A stretch of 25,775 bases of DNA, from the NCBI GenBank assembly GCA_016256075.1, contig SDVU01000039.1:1-25775 (forward strand). The letters run 5' to 3'. Below the pieces are notes generated by a model. It was not told where the DNA came from and did no database searches. It was given only the letters and a program-made list of their open reading frames with translations. Position 1 is the stretch's first letter. The number at the start of each line of letters is the position of its first letter. Positions 8,670 through 17,640 of the stretch are shown in pieces. The DNA is from Dictyocoela muelleri. Taxonomy: Eukaryota; Microsporidia. The position numbers and the translations under genes were made by a program.

Positions 8670-8933
8670 AAAGTGATTCTATTATTAAAATCTATAATTT
8701 TGTTTTTTTAAAAATAATTTATTATTATTTAATGAGGTGTCATTATTTTGTAACCCAGATTTTTTGATTTTATTAATATAATTCATTATCAAAATTTATT
8801 TTTTTTTAAAAATAAAGGTGTCATTATTTTGCATGAGGCTCTTAATAAATTTTCATTATCAAAAATTTTTTTTGTAAAATTGAATTTAATTTATTAGGGC
8901 CGTTATTTTGCGGTGGTCATTATTCTTACAACA
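8670..8933. repeat. Right terminal inverted repeat of rve element 1
   Basis: The inverted partner of 5858-6110. GTCATTATTTTG-type motifs (complement of CAAAATAATGAC) lie near 8745, 8823, 8903 and 8918, mirroring the left-end spacing of about 80 bases plus a close terminal pair. Confidence 0.82.
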
Positions 8934-9424
8934 TATATTGACTTTATGCAACTATATTTCACTTTGACTATCACATATAAATAAAAAACTTTTTAATTGT
9001 ATTTTATAATCATAAATAAAATTTATATAACTATATGTCGAAAACATTAACAATAACATACTTGGGAGTATCTTCAATGTAGCTTTTAATTATGGTCTTT
9101 AGTTTAAAGTTAAAACTTAATACATAAAGCCAAAAGTCTCGACTATATACCCGATTTTTATACATTAAAATCACTCGTGGTAATAAGGTATCTATCAATT
9201 TTAGGGTTCTCGGATCTAATCCGGTCAGAAAAAACAAAATTCTTCTAAAAAAAGTAAAGTTTTATTAACATTTGATTTTTATATTATAATATTATATATG
9301 CATTTTTCTGTTAAAAAAAAATTTTTTTATATTGTTTTATTCTTCTATTTGGAAGTATGTTGTAATATTTATTTTTACAGAAAAAATACAGACATTTAAA
9401 GTTTACCTGATAAGAACAGATTTC
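8934..9424. other. Spacer with an unrecognised minus-strand ORF
   Basis: A 68-codon frame on the minus strand at 9031-9237 begins MFFLTGLDPRTLKL. It has mixed composition and no motif I recognise. Nothing else is seen here apart from AT-rich tracts. The frame may be a fragment of an unidentified element or chance. Confidence 0.3.
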
Positions 9425-10713
9425 GGTTCTCCCGCATGAGATGGTTTTTTTGTATAATAAAACCCCTCCCTCTTTAAAAAACTAAAAATTAAAACTCTTT
9501 AATTTTTATTTATTTTAGTCAAACTATCAATATATTTTTTTGTTCGATTTTTAGATTTGTTATAACTAAATCTCGGAAAAATATGGTTTTGTAAAAAAAC
9601 TTATAAAAGAAATCGTATTTGATTTATAAAACCTAAAGAACTATACAGCTATCCGATATAATTAGAATTATTTGGATGTTAATTATATATCATGTATTTT
9701 ACGAATGAGAAAATAAAGTTTTTAAACTGTTTTTTACTTAAACTGATTTTTTCTGTGCCCTAGTTTTTACATAATTTATATTCTATTATAAATTTTAGCA
9801 AGTTAAAAAAATAATGTATTTCTACTTATTATATCCGTTTTAATATGTGCCCAAAAGATTTCAATAAGATTTGTATGAGTACCCTCTTCTGCTAGAAATC
9901 TGATAGTATGATTCACTATTCCGTGGACAAGGTTTACTCTTAGAACGGCTGTTAGGTATGATGTAACTCATCACTTTTAATACCAATCCCGTGTAAACGT
10001 TATCGCATAAAAATCGTTGAATGCTTTTAAAAGTTATGTATAAAAAACAGCAAGTTATATAGCCTTTTTTCTAAAAATAATACCGATAACCCTCCCAGTA
10101 CCACGAAAAATACAGCGCCCCAGATGTAGGATTTGGTGATAAGATTTGAATATCCCAGGCCAATCCGTTTTCAAGGAACTGTCATACAAACCCCTTCTAT
10201 CTCTCAAACGACCCTAATATTATCATTTACAGTTAAAAATTCGAAAACATTATTTAGAGCTTATTGTATATATGTTAATTTACACCACATAGCATCTATG
10301 CAGTAATTTTGCAAGTTTTTATCGTTAAACAATATGCTGCGTAGATCAATCTCGCACTCTATATGAGAATTTTCTAGCCTAAAACTAGCAAGGGTGTTTT
10401 TCTGAAGTTTAGCAATGCTATTATTGCAGATATAGAAGAACAAGATTAAACTAGACACTATACTTTCTTAAAACAAAACTAACAAAATCAAAAGAACTAC
10501 AAGAGAATGACGTCTTAATGCCACCGTAATGATTAAAAAATATAAAGCTTCTATATTGTTTCGAAAAATTTGAATATTTTATAAAATAAAAATTATAGTA
10601 TCAAGCTCTAAAATGTAATTTTCGGCACTAGATGGGATAATATTTTTTTATTTTTTTTTTAATATTATGAAAATCTAAAAAAATTAAAAAAATTATATCT
10701 CATCAGGAAAACC
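9425..10713 (-). mobile_element. ISXO2-like DNA transposon E
   Basis: A 1.29-kb element. The inverted ends are GGTTCTCCCGCATGAGATGG at 9425 and GGTTTTCCTGATGAGATATA read inward from 10713, each followed by a T run. Flanks CAGATTTC (9417-9424) and TAGATTTT (10714-10721) share six of eight bases (core AGATTT) and fit a worn 8-bp duplication. A minus-strand transposase relic lies inside. No hairpin palindromes were seen at these ends, unlike A, B and C. Confidence 0.75.
9790..10520 (-). pseudogene. ISXO2-like transposase E, broken
   Basis: Minus strand. The most telling part is AEEGTHTNLIEIFWAHIKTD near 9820-9895. It is preceded by GIVNHTIRF and matches the family's V-N-H-S-x-x-F ... G-x-H-T-N-x-I-E-x-x-W-x-x-x-K run, with the catalytic Glu in place. 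Upstream, a 65-codon open stretch (10261-10458) with CNN, CEID and CIDAMWCK supplies the probable zinc-ribbon region, and a weakly preserved core lies between. It is broken by several stops and frame changes, and the first two catalytic Asp residues are not clear. It is similar in age to F. Confidence 0.75.
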
Positions 10714-10747
10714 TAGATTTTTTTTAACATTTTTATTTATTATATAT

Positions 10748-11188
10748 TACATGTTGACAACATCATAGGTGTCAACCCAAAGAGTTGTCTTTTACCGAGC
10801 TTTGCGGCCTTTAGTTCTTGGTGTTCTGATAATACGTCACCTACTAAGCTACCCAGAAGCCCAGCTGTATATAAGATTTTCGTTTTATAAAAGACTCAGC
10901 AAGATACAGGTAATAGTTCTTGTCATGAATTTTCTTTTTTCACTATTTTTTGCCGAGAGGCGTCGCTGCACTTAATTCTACTCCTAGAGGGTCTTTTCTG
11001 CTTGTAATATAAGACCAATTCTTATTCAGGTATACCACAAGCGAATAACTGTTCAATATACTATAATTATATAGTTATGACCGGTTATTGTCATTCTATT
11101 ATTTATTAAAAAGTTTCGTCAGCGAGATTCATACTCATTACTTAAATTTACATTCAAGGGTGTTTACGTCGAAGCTATCTGGTTCATG
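10748..11188 (-). repeat. SINE-like repeat, copy 1 (older)
   Basis: About 440 bp, collinear with 24318-24764 over its full length (for example TTACATGT.GACAACATC, AGCTGTATA, ACAGGTAAT.AGT, CAG.TATACCACA, ATACTATAATT, ACTAAATTTACATT). Read on the minus strand it begins with a tRNA-like head. ATAGCTTCGACGTAAAC replaces the A-box of the other copy, and GAGTATGAATCTCG keeps a B-box-like core (GAATC). It ends in an AT-rich tail at 10740. A 68-codon plus-strand ORF here is not a gene. No clear target duplication was found. Confidence 0.7.
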
Positions 11189-11314
11189 TTTTTTTTAATC
11201 AAGATTTAGACAGTATCAACGGTTAAAAATAAATCTTCCGTATAAAATTTATACAAACCCTAGCAATTTAATAAAATCTACAAAGGAAAGACATAAAATC
11301 ATCAGACTATTCAG
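11189..11314. other. Short unassigned spacer
   Basis: It lies between the SINE-like repeat and the palindrome at 11315. It may include the missing upstream part of transposase D, but no family motif could be read. Confidence 0.3.
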
Positions 11315-12116
11315 GGCAGCCCGAAAAAATAACGAAGGCATTTTTTCGGTTTTTTTTTCGGCATTTTCCCCGAAAAAATGCCGAAAAATTTTTGATATTA
11401 ATTGTTAATGATTTGATATTAAAAATATTTTATATAAATTTTTTTGATAAATTTTTTTGAAAATTTTTTTATTTTTTGACTTTATTTCTTTAAATTAATT
11501 AATAATAATTATAGGAAATATAAAAATTAAAGGATATGATTTTTATATGTCATTATATTTTTATTTTTTTATAGTAATTTCGTAGAGAAATAAAGCTTTA
11601 TCAAAGATAGAAAAAATTTCTCAGTACATGAACATTTAAAATTCGAGATTTCAACATAAAAAAATATCTGTGAAGTGTATCACAATAATTTAAACTATAA
11701 ACGCCGAGATAAGAAATTTTTCACAAAAACCAATAAATTTCTTGAATATAAAATAATAAAAGCTTAACGCAAAAATAAAAAAATATGATATTTAACATTT
11801 TAATTCTAAAAAACGTGGTAATTGATGGTAAAACATCTATAAATTTTAAATTTTATAATTATTTAGAGTTTTACATAACTCTTTTAACGATTTTTAACTA
11901 TACATTAATTAAATATTGTACATAATAAAGTTTCTGTTAATTTTTAATTTATTTTATTTTATGTTTAATATTATTAAAATTTATCAAAAAAAAAATTTTA
12001 AAAATATTGTTAATATCAAATCATTAACAATTAATATCAAAAATTTTTCGGCATTTTTTCGGAGAAAATGCCGAAAAAAAAAACCGAAAATGCCTTCGGC
12101 ATTTTTTCGGGCTGTT
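11315..12116. mobile_element. Palindromic fold-back element (GGCAGCCCGA ends)
   Basis: An ~800-bp palindrome. The outer arms repeat GGCATTTTTTCGG and CCGAAAAAATGCC several times. Further in, TTGATATTAATTGTTAATGA is inverted at about 12006-12041, and similarity continues towards a centre near 11715. The ends are CAGCCCGAAAAAAT on both sides. The 12764-13608 palindrome has closely similar ends (GGCAGCCCCGATTTTC), so the two probably belong to one family. There is no coding capacity. It stops one or two bases before relic D, which suggests insertion in that gene. Confidence 0.8.
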
Positions 12117-12117
12117 A

Positions 12118-12350
12118 ATAATTGTTACAGATGGTTATCCAAGTTACACCTCTGATGTATCTTCATTTAGAACTGAACAAAAAATAGAAATCCATAATGC
12201 GGGGTTCGTAAATTCGAAGGATACAATACTAATCTTATTGAAAATTTGCGGTCACACCTTAAGATTGAATAAAATAAGAAGAGGTATTCAGAGAGAGCAT
12301 TTAATCGATTTTATATATGAAGTTTATTTTAAGAAAAAAATATTATATTA
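12118..12350 (+). pseudogene. ISXO2-like transposase D, 3' fragment
   Basis: A C-terminal piece of the DDE core beginning at IIVTDGYPSYTSDV, where relatives have the second catalytic Asp (T-D-G-x-x-S-Y). It continues with NAGFVNSKD and, in a second frame, NTNLIENLRSHLKIE with the catalytic Glu. In a third frame it reads IRRGIQREHLIDFIYEVYFK, the family's C-terminal helix. Two frameshifts are therefore present. The half before the second Asp was not found and may lie elsewhere or be deleted. The fragment begins where the 11315-12116 palindrome ends. Confidence 0.8.
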
Positions 12351-12530
12351 AAAAGAGAAGTGTGTTTTCAATATTAAATGGATTTAAAAAAAATATTAGA
12401 AATTTTATTTAATTATTATAAAATACCCTAAAAATATTTATAAAATTTTTGTTTTTATTTTTTTTATTTTTTTTTATATTTATGAGACCCTACCTTGTTT
12501 GATTAAAAATTCCAAAATTTTACATAAGCG
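12351..12530. other. AT-rich spacer
   Basis: No gene is seen. It may contain the right end of the element that carried transposase D (TGAGACCCTACC near 12483-12494 is a candidate), but no left partner was confirmed. Confidence 0.35.
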
Positions 12531-12712
12531 CACAAACTTCTATTTTTCACATAATTTTTAACCTCTATTTTTTTTACATAATTTTTAAACCCATATTTTT
12601 AACCACTATTTTAACTTCTATTTTTAACCCATGTTTTTAATAATATTTAAACCTATATTTTTAACCCGTATTTTTTATCCTTTTTTATACACCTTATTTT
12701 TTAACAAGTGTT
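12531..12712. repeat. 13-bp minisatellite, ATTTTTAACCCRT type
   Basis: Imperfect tandem copies of a T-rich unit of about 13 bases (ATTTTTAACCCAT, ATTTTTAACCACT, ATTTTTAACCCGT). The same motif recurs at 13609-13690, in complement at 17125-17240, and in both orientations around 21800-22000. Confidence 0.75.
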
Positions 12713-12763
12713 TAAAAAAAATAAAAAATAAGGATAAAAAATAGTTGTAAAAATAAGAGGTTA
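12608..12763 (+). repeat. ~156-bp direct repeat, left copy
   Basis: From ATTTTAACTTCTATTTTTAA to AAAAATAAGAGGTTA. It is repeated with a few changes at 13609-13766. Part of it folds back on itself (ACACCTTATTTTTTAACAAG against AATAAGG). It ends exactly where the 12764-13608 palindrome begins. Confidence 0.82.
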
Positions 12764-13608
12764 GGCAGCCCCGATTTTCGCCTTAGGCGAAAATCCGGAT
12801 TTCTGCCTTGATAATATATCCGGATTTTTTCCTTAAGAATAATAGTCCGAAAACTCTCCGGGGAGAGTTTTCGGATAAAATTTTTTAAAATCCGAAAAAT
12901 CACCTGCAAATTTCGATGAAATAATTACACATAAAATAAATATTTAAAATGAATATATAATATTAAATTGAATACATCAAAATAATTTAATTTATAAATT
13001 TTTGATTTATAATTTCATCAAGGTAACAGAAAAATACAAATTCATTGTAGTTTTAATATTTACTTACCGAGAGTAGAAACTAACCTTCGAAGAGTTATCG
13101 GTCTGCGATTTTATAGAATATACCTACAACTAACTTTATAGAATCACTCAATACCTAGTTAAACTCATTTATAATTCGTAACTTAGAAAATATTGGGAAA
13201 ATTATTGATATATTCAAATTTCAGGAAAAAAATATCGTAAAAAATTTGATGACAGGAAAACAATTATCTGGAATGAAAAGTTTTGAAATTGAGGATTTAG
13301 TAAGTAAGTAAGTACACAAACTTTAATTAATTTGTATTTTTCTAATACCCTGATGAAATTATAAATCATAAATTTATAAATTAAATTATTTTTGATGTAT
13401 TCAATTTAATTTTATTTATTCATTTTAAATATCTATTTTATGTGTAATTATTTCATCGAAATTTGCAGGAGAGTTTTCGGATTTTTAAAAATTTTATCCG
13501 AAAACTCTTCTCCGGAGAGTTTTCGGACTATTATTCTCAAGGCAAAAATCCGGATTTATTCTCAAGGAAAAATCCGGATTTTCGTCTCAGGAGAAAATCG
13601 GGGCTGCC
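12764..13608. mobile_element. 845-bp palindromic fold-back element
   Basis: The ends are GGCAGCCCCGATTTTCGCC and, read inward from the right, GGCAGCCCCGATTTTCTCC. The arms carry short repeats of AATCCGGATTT and the block GAGAGTTTTCGGA in both orientations, then ATTTCGATGAAATAATTACA and TTTAATTTATAAATTTTTGA type sequence and complements. The centre is near 13180 (about 13080-13300 is poorly paired). ORFs at 12712-12909 and 13440-13628 are only mirror images of the arms. There is no coding capacity, and a short target duplication is absent. Confidence 0.85.
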
Positions 13609-13766
13609 ATTTTAACTTCTATTTTTAACCCATATTTTTAACCAGATATTTAAACCTCTATTTTTAACCCGTATTTTTTATCCTTTTTTATACACCTTAT
13701 TTTTTAACAAGTGTTTTATAAAAAAAAATAAGGATAAAGAATAAGATGTAAAAATAAGAGGTTATT
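13609..13766 (+). repeat. ~156-bp direct repeat, right copy
   Basis: It begins immediately after the palindrome and matches 12608-12763 over its whole length. The two starts are 1001 bases apart. Confidence 0.82.
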
Positions 13767-13797
13767 ATATAAGGATTAATAATTAGGGGATTATAAA

Positions 13798-14010
13798 TGT
13801 TACAACATATTGCGTTTCTTTGCAAATTGTGTACCCATAAATTAAATTTGATTAATAAATGATAAGAAAATATTGGTTTTTATTAATGAAATTTTATTAA
13901 GAGCCTCATTACGAATTGTTTTATATTTTATAATTTAAATTAAATATCAAAAAATATAAAAAACATTTTTTAATTTGAAAGTTTAATGTATGCAGATTGG
14001 TGAAATTGTG
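13798..14010. repeat. Left terminal inverted repeat of rve element 2
   Basis: It pairs with 16905-17115. Blocks such as AATATCAAAAAATATAAAAAAC and AATGTATGCAGATTG.TG are matched in complement. It shares TTTATTAAGAGCCTCAT with the right end of rve element 1. Confidence 0.85.
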
Positions 14011-14370
14011 TCGCCCGTAAAAAAATAATGATTTTTAAAAAATAATAGGAACGATGTTATTAAAGATAACACATTTTTTAAAATATAAAAAATTATAAAA
14101 TTTTAAATTTTTTTAAAAAATATCCTTTACTAATCTATTGTTTTTTTTAAACATTTTATATTGGCATTTATTATTTCAGATGTTCTATTTTTTTCGATTC
14201 ACAATTTTCCCTATTAATAGACAATATTTCAAACCTTTTTTTATAATAAATAGAAGCGAGAGGTTGGCGCCGTGCATATTATAAATTATATGGCCTTACT
14301 AATAATACATTACATCCAACACTTATAACATCTTGATGTCGATTTTCACATTCTCTTCGGGATCTCCATA

Positions 14371-14606
14371 AGTTTCTCCTCCCCCAAGAAAAAAAATTCA
14401 AAGGTAAAAACGGTAGAAGATTCTATTAATAAATGATAATAAAATATATTAGAATCTTAAGATCTACTCATCTATATAAATACTGCATAATATGAAGCTA
14501 TAAAGTATTTATATAGATGAGTAGATCTTAAGATTCTTAAAAATTTGTATTATCATTTATTGATGTGATCTTCTATCGTTTACTTTTGATTTTTAGGAGA
14601 GAAACC
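14371..14606. repeat. Left hairpin palindrome of transposon C
   Basis: Arms AACGGTAGAAGATTCTATTA ... CTTAAGATCTACTCATCTAT and their inverted copies meet near 14490. Relatives of the same hairpin lie at 15565-15884. Confidence 0.88.
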
Positions 14607-14834
14607 AGGATCACGTGTTACTTTTATTATAAATATTTAGAAAAAAAAAGAAAAATCCGGTTTGAACGTTTCAACAGAGCTTCAACTCATGATTTTTTTA
14701 TTTTCACTCACAAAAAGAAAATATTATTTAATTTATTAAGGTTTTAGAGGCAATACCTGAACATAAAATTCTAATAAGTGAAATAAAAAAATGTTTATTA
14801 AACAAACAACAAAATATAATTTCGCGTACTGCTA

Positions 14835-15530
14835 AAATGTTCTAAATGTAAAGAAAAAAGTAATTTTTGTAAATTGTATTATTGTAGATTCGAGAATCGA
14901 CGTTCTATTTTCTTTAAATTTGCTTTTTTTTCAATAAAAACCATTTTTAGTGCCTCTTATATAATGCAAAATTGTGAAATTGGTGAAGACATGTAAAAAA
15001 ACCTGTTTCAATTATTTATAGAAAAATTATCAGTTTTATCAAAGAGAATCAAAGACCACTGGGAATTTTTTGAAGGAGAACAAATTTATGAAACATACTA
15101 AGCAAAAAAAATATAGATTTAAAGATATATGGAAACCAGTTTGTGGAGCCTTAGAATACAAAACTAGATATTGTTATTGCCAAGTAGTAAAAAAAAGAGA
15201 CGCCCAAAATTTCTTACCTCTTTTTGATAAATACATAAAAAAAAAAATGCATATATAGTTTCGGAATAGTGGTCAGTATGTAAAAGATTCAGGATAAATA
15301 CACAGATAGTGTTGATCATAAGCTTTTTTTCTATATCCAGTAACTAAAGCCAATACTCAGATTATAGAAAATCTTTGGCTTCAAAAAAAAAAAATAGTAC
15401 ATTAAATTTATGGTATCAGTCTTGATACACTACCTGATCATTTAAACATCTTCATGTTCTTTAGAAACTATAAAAACATCAAATTTAGTGAGTTTTTAAT
15501 GATTATATTAAATTATTTTATTTAATTTTG
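14835..15530 (+). pseudogene. ISXO2-like transposase C, broken
   Basis: The plus-strand zinc-ribbon region KCSKCKEKSNFCKLYYCRF leads to RRSIFFKFAFFSIKTI, matching the family's C-x-x-C ... R-R-S-I-F-x-x-T-x-F. The core includes an open stretch (15070-15258) with KKYRFKDIWKPVCGALEY, corresponding to K-R-K-Y ... W-V-F-G-x-x-E. A divergent second-Asp region follows, then FLYPVTKANTQIIENLW with the catalytic Glu and IYGISLDTLPDHLNIFMFFR. Several stops and frame changes are present, and the first catalytic Asp was not located. It is closest to relic B (shared YGISL..LPD.L). Roughly full family length. Confidence 0.87.
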
Positions 15531-15564
15531 TCATTTTAATTTTTTTTCATTTTTTATATATAAA

Positions 15565-15884
15565 AGTAACTTGGAAAACCTCTCCTTAAAAAAAATCAAA
15601 AGATGAAACGGTAGAAGATCTCATCAATAAATGATATAAAAATCTTTTTTAATCCTAGGATCTACTCATCTATATAAATATTATAAAATTCAAGATATGA
15701 ATATAAATTTTCTAAATCTGGTGTTTGCCATAAATTAAGAAAATTTATATTGAGAGCTTAAAATTTAAAAAATATTTCATATAGATGAGTAGATCATATG
15801 ATCCTAAAGGATTTTTATTATCATTTATTGATGACATCTTCTACCGTTTCAACTTTTGATTTTTTTAGTTAGGGCTGGAAAACC
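15565..15884. repeat. Right hairpin palindrome of transposon C
   Basis: The arms at about 15565-15690 and 15775-15884 are inverted copies with the same core as the left hairpin. The loop region adds a second small palindrome (ATATAAATTTTCTAAATC / AAGAAAATTTATAT). Confidence 0.88.
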
Positions 15885-16904
15885 GTTAGAAACCCTCTTC
15901 TGTATCTATTTGCATAATCAGAAAATCTTATTCTTATATCATTATCTATTAATTCGATATTGTAACGTTCTTTACACACATTATCATATCATTTAAATAG
16001 AACGAATGGTTTCAATCTAGTTGCTAAATGCGTAATGTTATTATATTCATATAATACTTTTTAAAATAATTATCACATTAAAATTTCCGATTGGGAACAT
16101 TTTCTCAATCTTTCTTTAAGAATTCTATTAAAGCGTTCAATCTGGCCTTGTGAATGAGATTATAGGGCCCTCCATGCACTGCCAGGTTTAAAATTGCTTA
16201 AAATATTATCAACAGATGAATTTACAAACTATCCGACATTATAAGTATAAACAATATCCCAAACACCTTCTTTATATAAATGACTTTTTAGAATCTGTAA
16301 AAGTTTAAGTGTCTTCTCTTTTTAAGTAGGCTCATGCGAATTAAAAAAAATGAATCTATAAATGAAAAAATATAAATTCATTATTGTGATCACTGTAAAA
16401 GCTCATGTCAATTTTGTCAACAATTAATCTTTTCTTTATTATACGAATAATAAATGGCATTATAGAATTATATGTTGTCGGGTAGCATTCACGTGAACAA
16501 TTTTTTCAAGTAAGGATATATTCGTTCTCATCTTCGTAAAAAATACATAAATAAGTATTTCATATTCGCCCATAGGTCTTTTATGACCAAAATAATCAAG
16601 AACGTCTGAGTTTTTAAGGATTTCTTTTATCTTATCAATTTCATACCTACAAATAAAATTTTTATACTCTCCATTTATTTTGTAATGAAGATTTTTCCAA
16701 CAACTTTAAAATTGAAACACATCTGTTTAAACTCTCTTTTATCAACTGTATTCACCTTTTCTAGATAAACCTTACTTATAAGAAATACAATAATATGTAA
16801 TCTCTTTTTTGCAACTTCGATATTTACTATTCTTTCCATGATAAGAGATTACATGATATTTATTTACAGTTTTTAATAAAAAAAACCTTTAAAAGGGAAT
16901 ACGA

Positions 16905-17115
16905 TTTGCATCAATCTGCATACATAAAATTTTCAAATTAAAAAAAAGATTTTTTATATTTTTTGATATATAATTTAAATATAAAATGGGAAGAAAATTC
17001 AATGAGTCTCTTAATAAATTTGCATTATTATAAACGAAAAAATTCTCAAACCGTTTTTAAAATCAAATTTAAACTATGTGTACGCAATTGTAAAGGCTAA
17101 CAATTTTTTGTAACA
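16905..17115. repeat. Right terminal inverted repeat of rve element 2
   Basis: The inverted partner of 13798-14010, followed directly by the ATAAA duplication. Confidence 0.85.
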
Positions 17116-17120
17116 ATAAA

Positions 17121-17640
17121 AATAGAAAAAAAAGATATAAAATAAAAGCTAAATAGGGGTTTCAAATAGAGGTTTATATAAAGGCTAAAAATAGGGGAAA
17201 AAATATTGTTAAAATAGAGATAAAAAATAAAGAAAAAAAAATGGAAAAAAAAGAAGTTAAAAAATATGGAAAAAAATGGTTTAAAAGATAAGGGTAAAAT
17301 CAGAATAAATAATAGGGATAGAAAATTGGAGGGGAAATAGATTTGAAACTATGAGTAAAACAATATGATAAAAAATAGGGTTAAAAAATTTTAGGGGAAA
17401 GATAAGGCTATAAAAGTAGGAATTAGAGGATTTTGGAAAAAAAAATAGTGCAAAGAAGAGGGTTAAATATAGGTTTATATTAGGGTTAAAAAAAGAAAAA
17501 GATAAATAATAGAAAAAAATAAGAGTAAAAGTCAAGAGTAAAAAACATAAGGGTTAAAAAATAAGTAGAAAAATATGGGTTGTATAACAAGGGATAAATA
17601 ATAAGGAATATAAAATTAATTAATCGATATTAGTTTTACA
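17121..17640. repeat. Purine-rich degenerate satellite
   Basis: About 500 bp with strong A+G bias on the plus strand, made of degenerate units such as GGGTTAAAAATAGG and AAAAAATAGGGTTAAAA. This is the complement of the 13-bp TTTTTAACCC satellite at 12531. The 84-codon minus-strand frame (Phe/Tyr/Leu/Ser only) reflects composition and is not a gene. Confidence 0.65.

Larger units (their letters stand above)
5858..8933 (-). mobile_element. TIR element 1 with rve integrase (Ginger-like), interrupted by element F
   Basis: A 3.08-kb element framed by long imperfect inverted repeats, about 5858-6110 and 8670-8933. Its ends are TGTTGTGCAAAATAATGACC and, read inward from the right, TGTTGTAAGAATAATGACC. 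No clear target duplication is seen. The interior encodes a retroviral-type integrase on the minus strand, and ISXO2-like element F has inserted in that gene. Size, inverted repeats starting TGT and an integrase as the only recognisable gene fit Ginger-type DNA transposons. A cut-down Polinton or another integrase-bearing element cannot be excluded. The copy is an old, broken fossil, interrupted in several places. Confidence 0.75.
14371..15884 (+). mobile_element. ISXO2-like DNA transposon C with hairpin flanks
   Basis: A ~1.5-kb element inserted in the integrase gene of rve element 2. Both ends are fold-back palindromes of one family (14371-14606 and 15565-15884), with ends of the GGTTTTCCTCTCC and AAATCAAAAG type and the shared core GATCTACTCATCTATATAAA. 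The transposase relic lies between them on the plus strand. No matching 8-bp duplication was found at the outer ends, so the outer boundaries are approximate. Confidence 0.75.
14220..16840 (-). pseudogene. Retroviral-type integrase (rve), element 2, broken
   Basis: A minus-strand fossil in two blocks around element C. The first block (about 15890-16840) starts at a plausible Met at 16840 (MERIVNIEVAKKRL). It passes a region where relatives have the H2C2 zinc-binding domain, and a core with FSFIDSFF and FVNSSVDNILSN. It then reaches the clear rve helix SQGQIERFNRILKERLRK near 16100-16150 and YNNITHLATRLKPFVLFK. The second block (about 14220-14370) has DVISVGCNVLLVRPYN, like the C-terminal integrase domain. 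No capsid, envelope or polymerase gene is present. Broken in several places. Confidence 0.8.
13798..17115 (-). mobile_element. TIR element 2 with rve integrase (Ginger-like), interrupted by element C
   Basis: A 3.3-kb element of the same family as 5858-8933. Its ends are TGTTACAACATATTGCG and, read inward from the right, TGTTACAAAAAATTGTTAGC, with inverted repeats of about 210 bp. The flanks are ATAAA at 13793-13797 and 17116-17120, a 5-bp exact duplication. The integrase gene on the minus strand is interrupted by ISXO2-like element C. TGT ends and a 4-5-bp duplication are features I recall for Ginger-type DNA transposons. Other integrase-bearing elements remain possible. Old and broken. Confidence 0.8.

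Noticed and set aside
10769-10975. 68-codon ORF as a gene
   Set aside because: It lies wholly inside the SINE-like repeat, and the homologous copy at 24318 does not keep the frame.
12712-13628. ORFs at 12712-12909 (-) and 13440-13628 (+) as a duplicated gene
   Set aside because: They are mirror images created by the two arms of the 12764-13608 palindrome.
12608-13766. Direct repeats as LTRs of a retrotransposon
   Set aside because: The 845 bases between them are a non-coding palindrome. There is no primer-binding site, polypurine tract, polymerase or short duplication, and the repeats do not begin TG and end CA.
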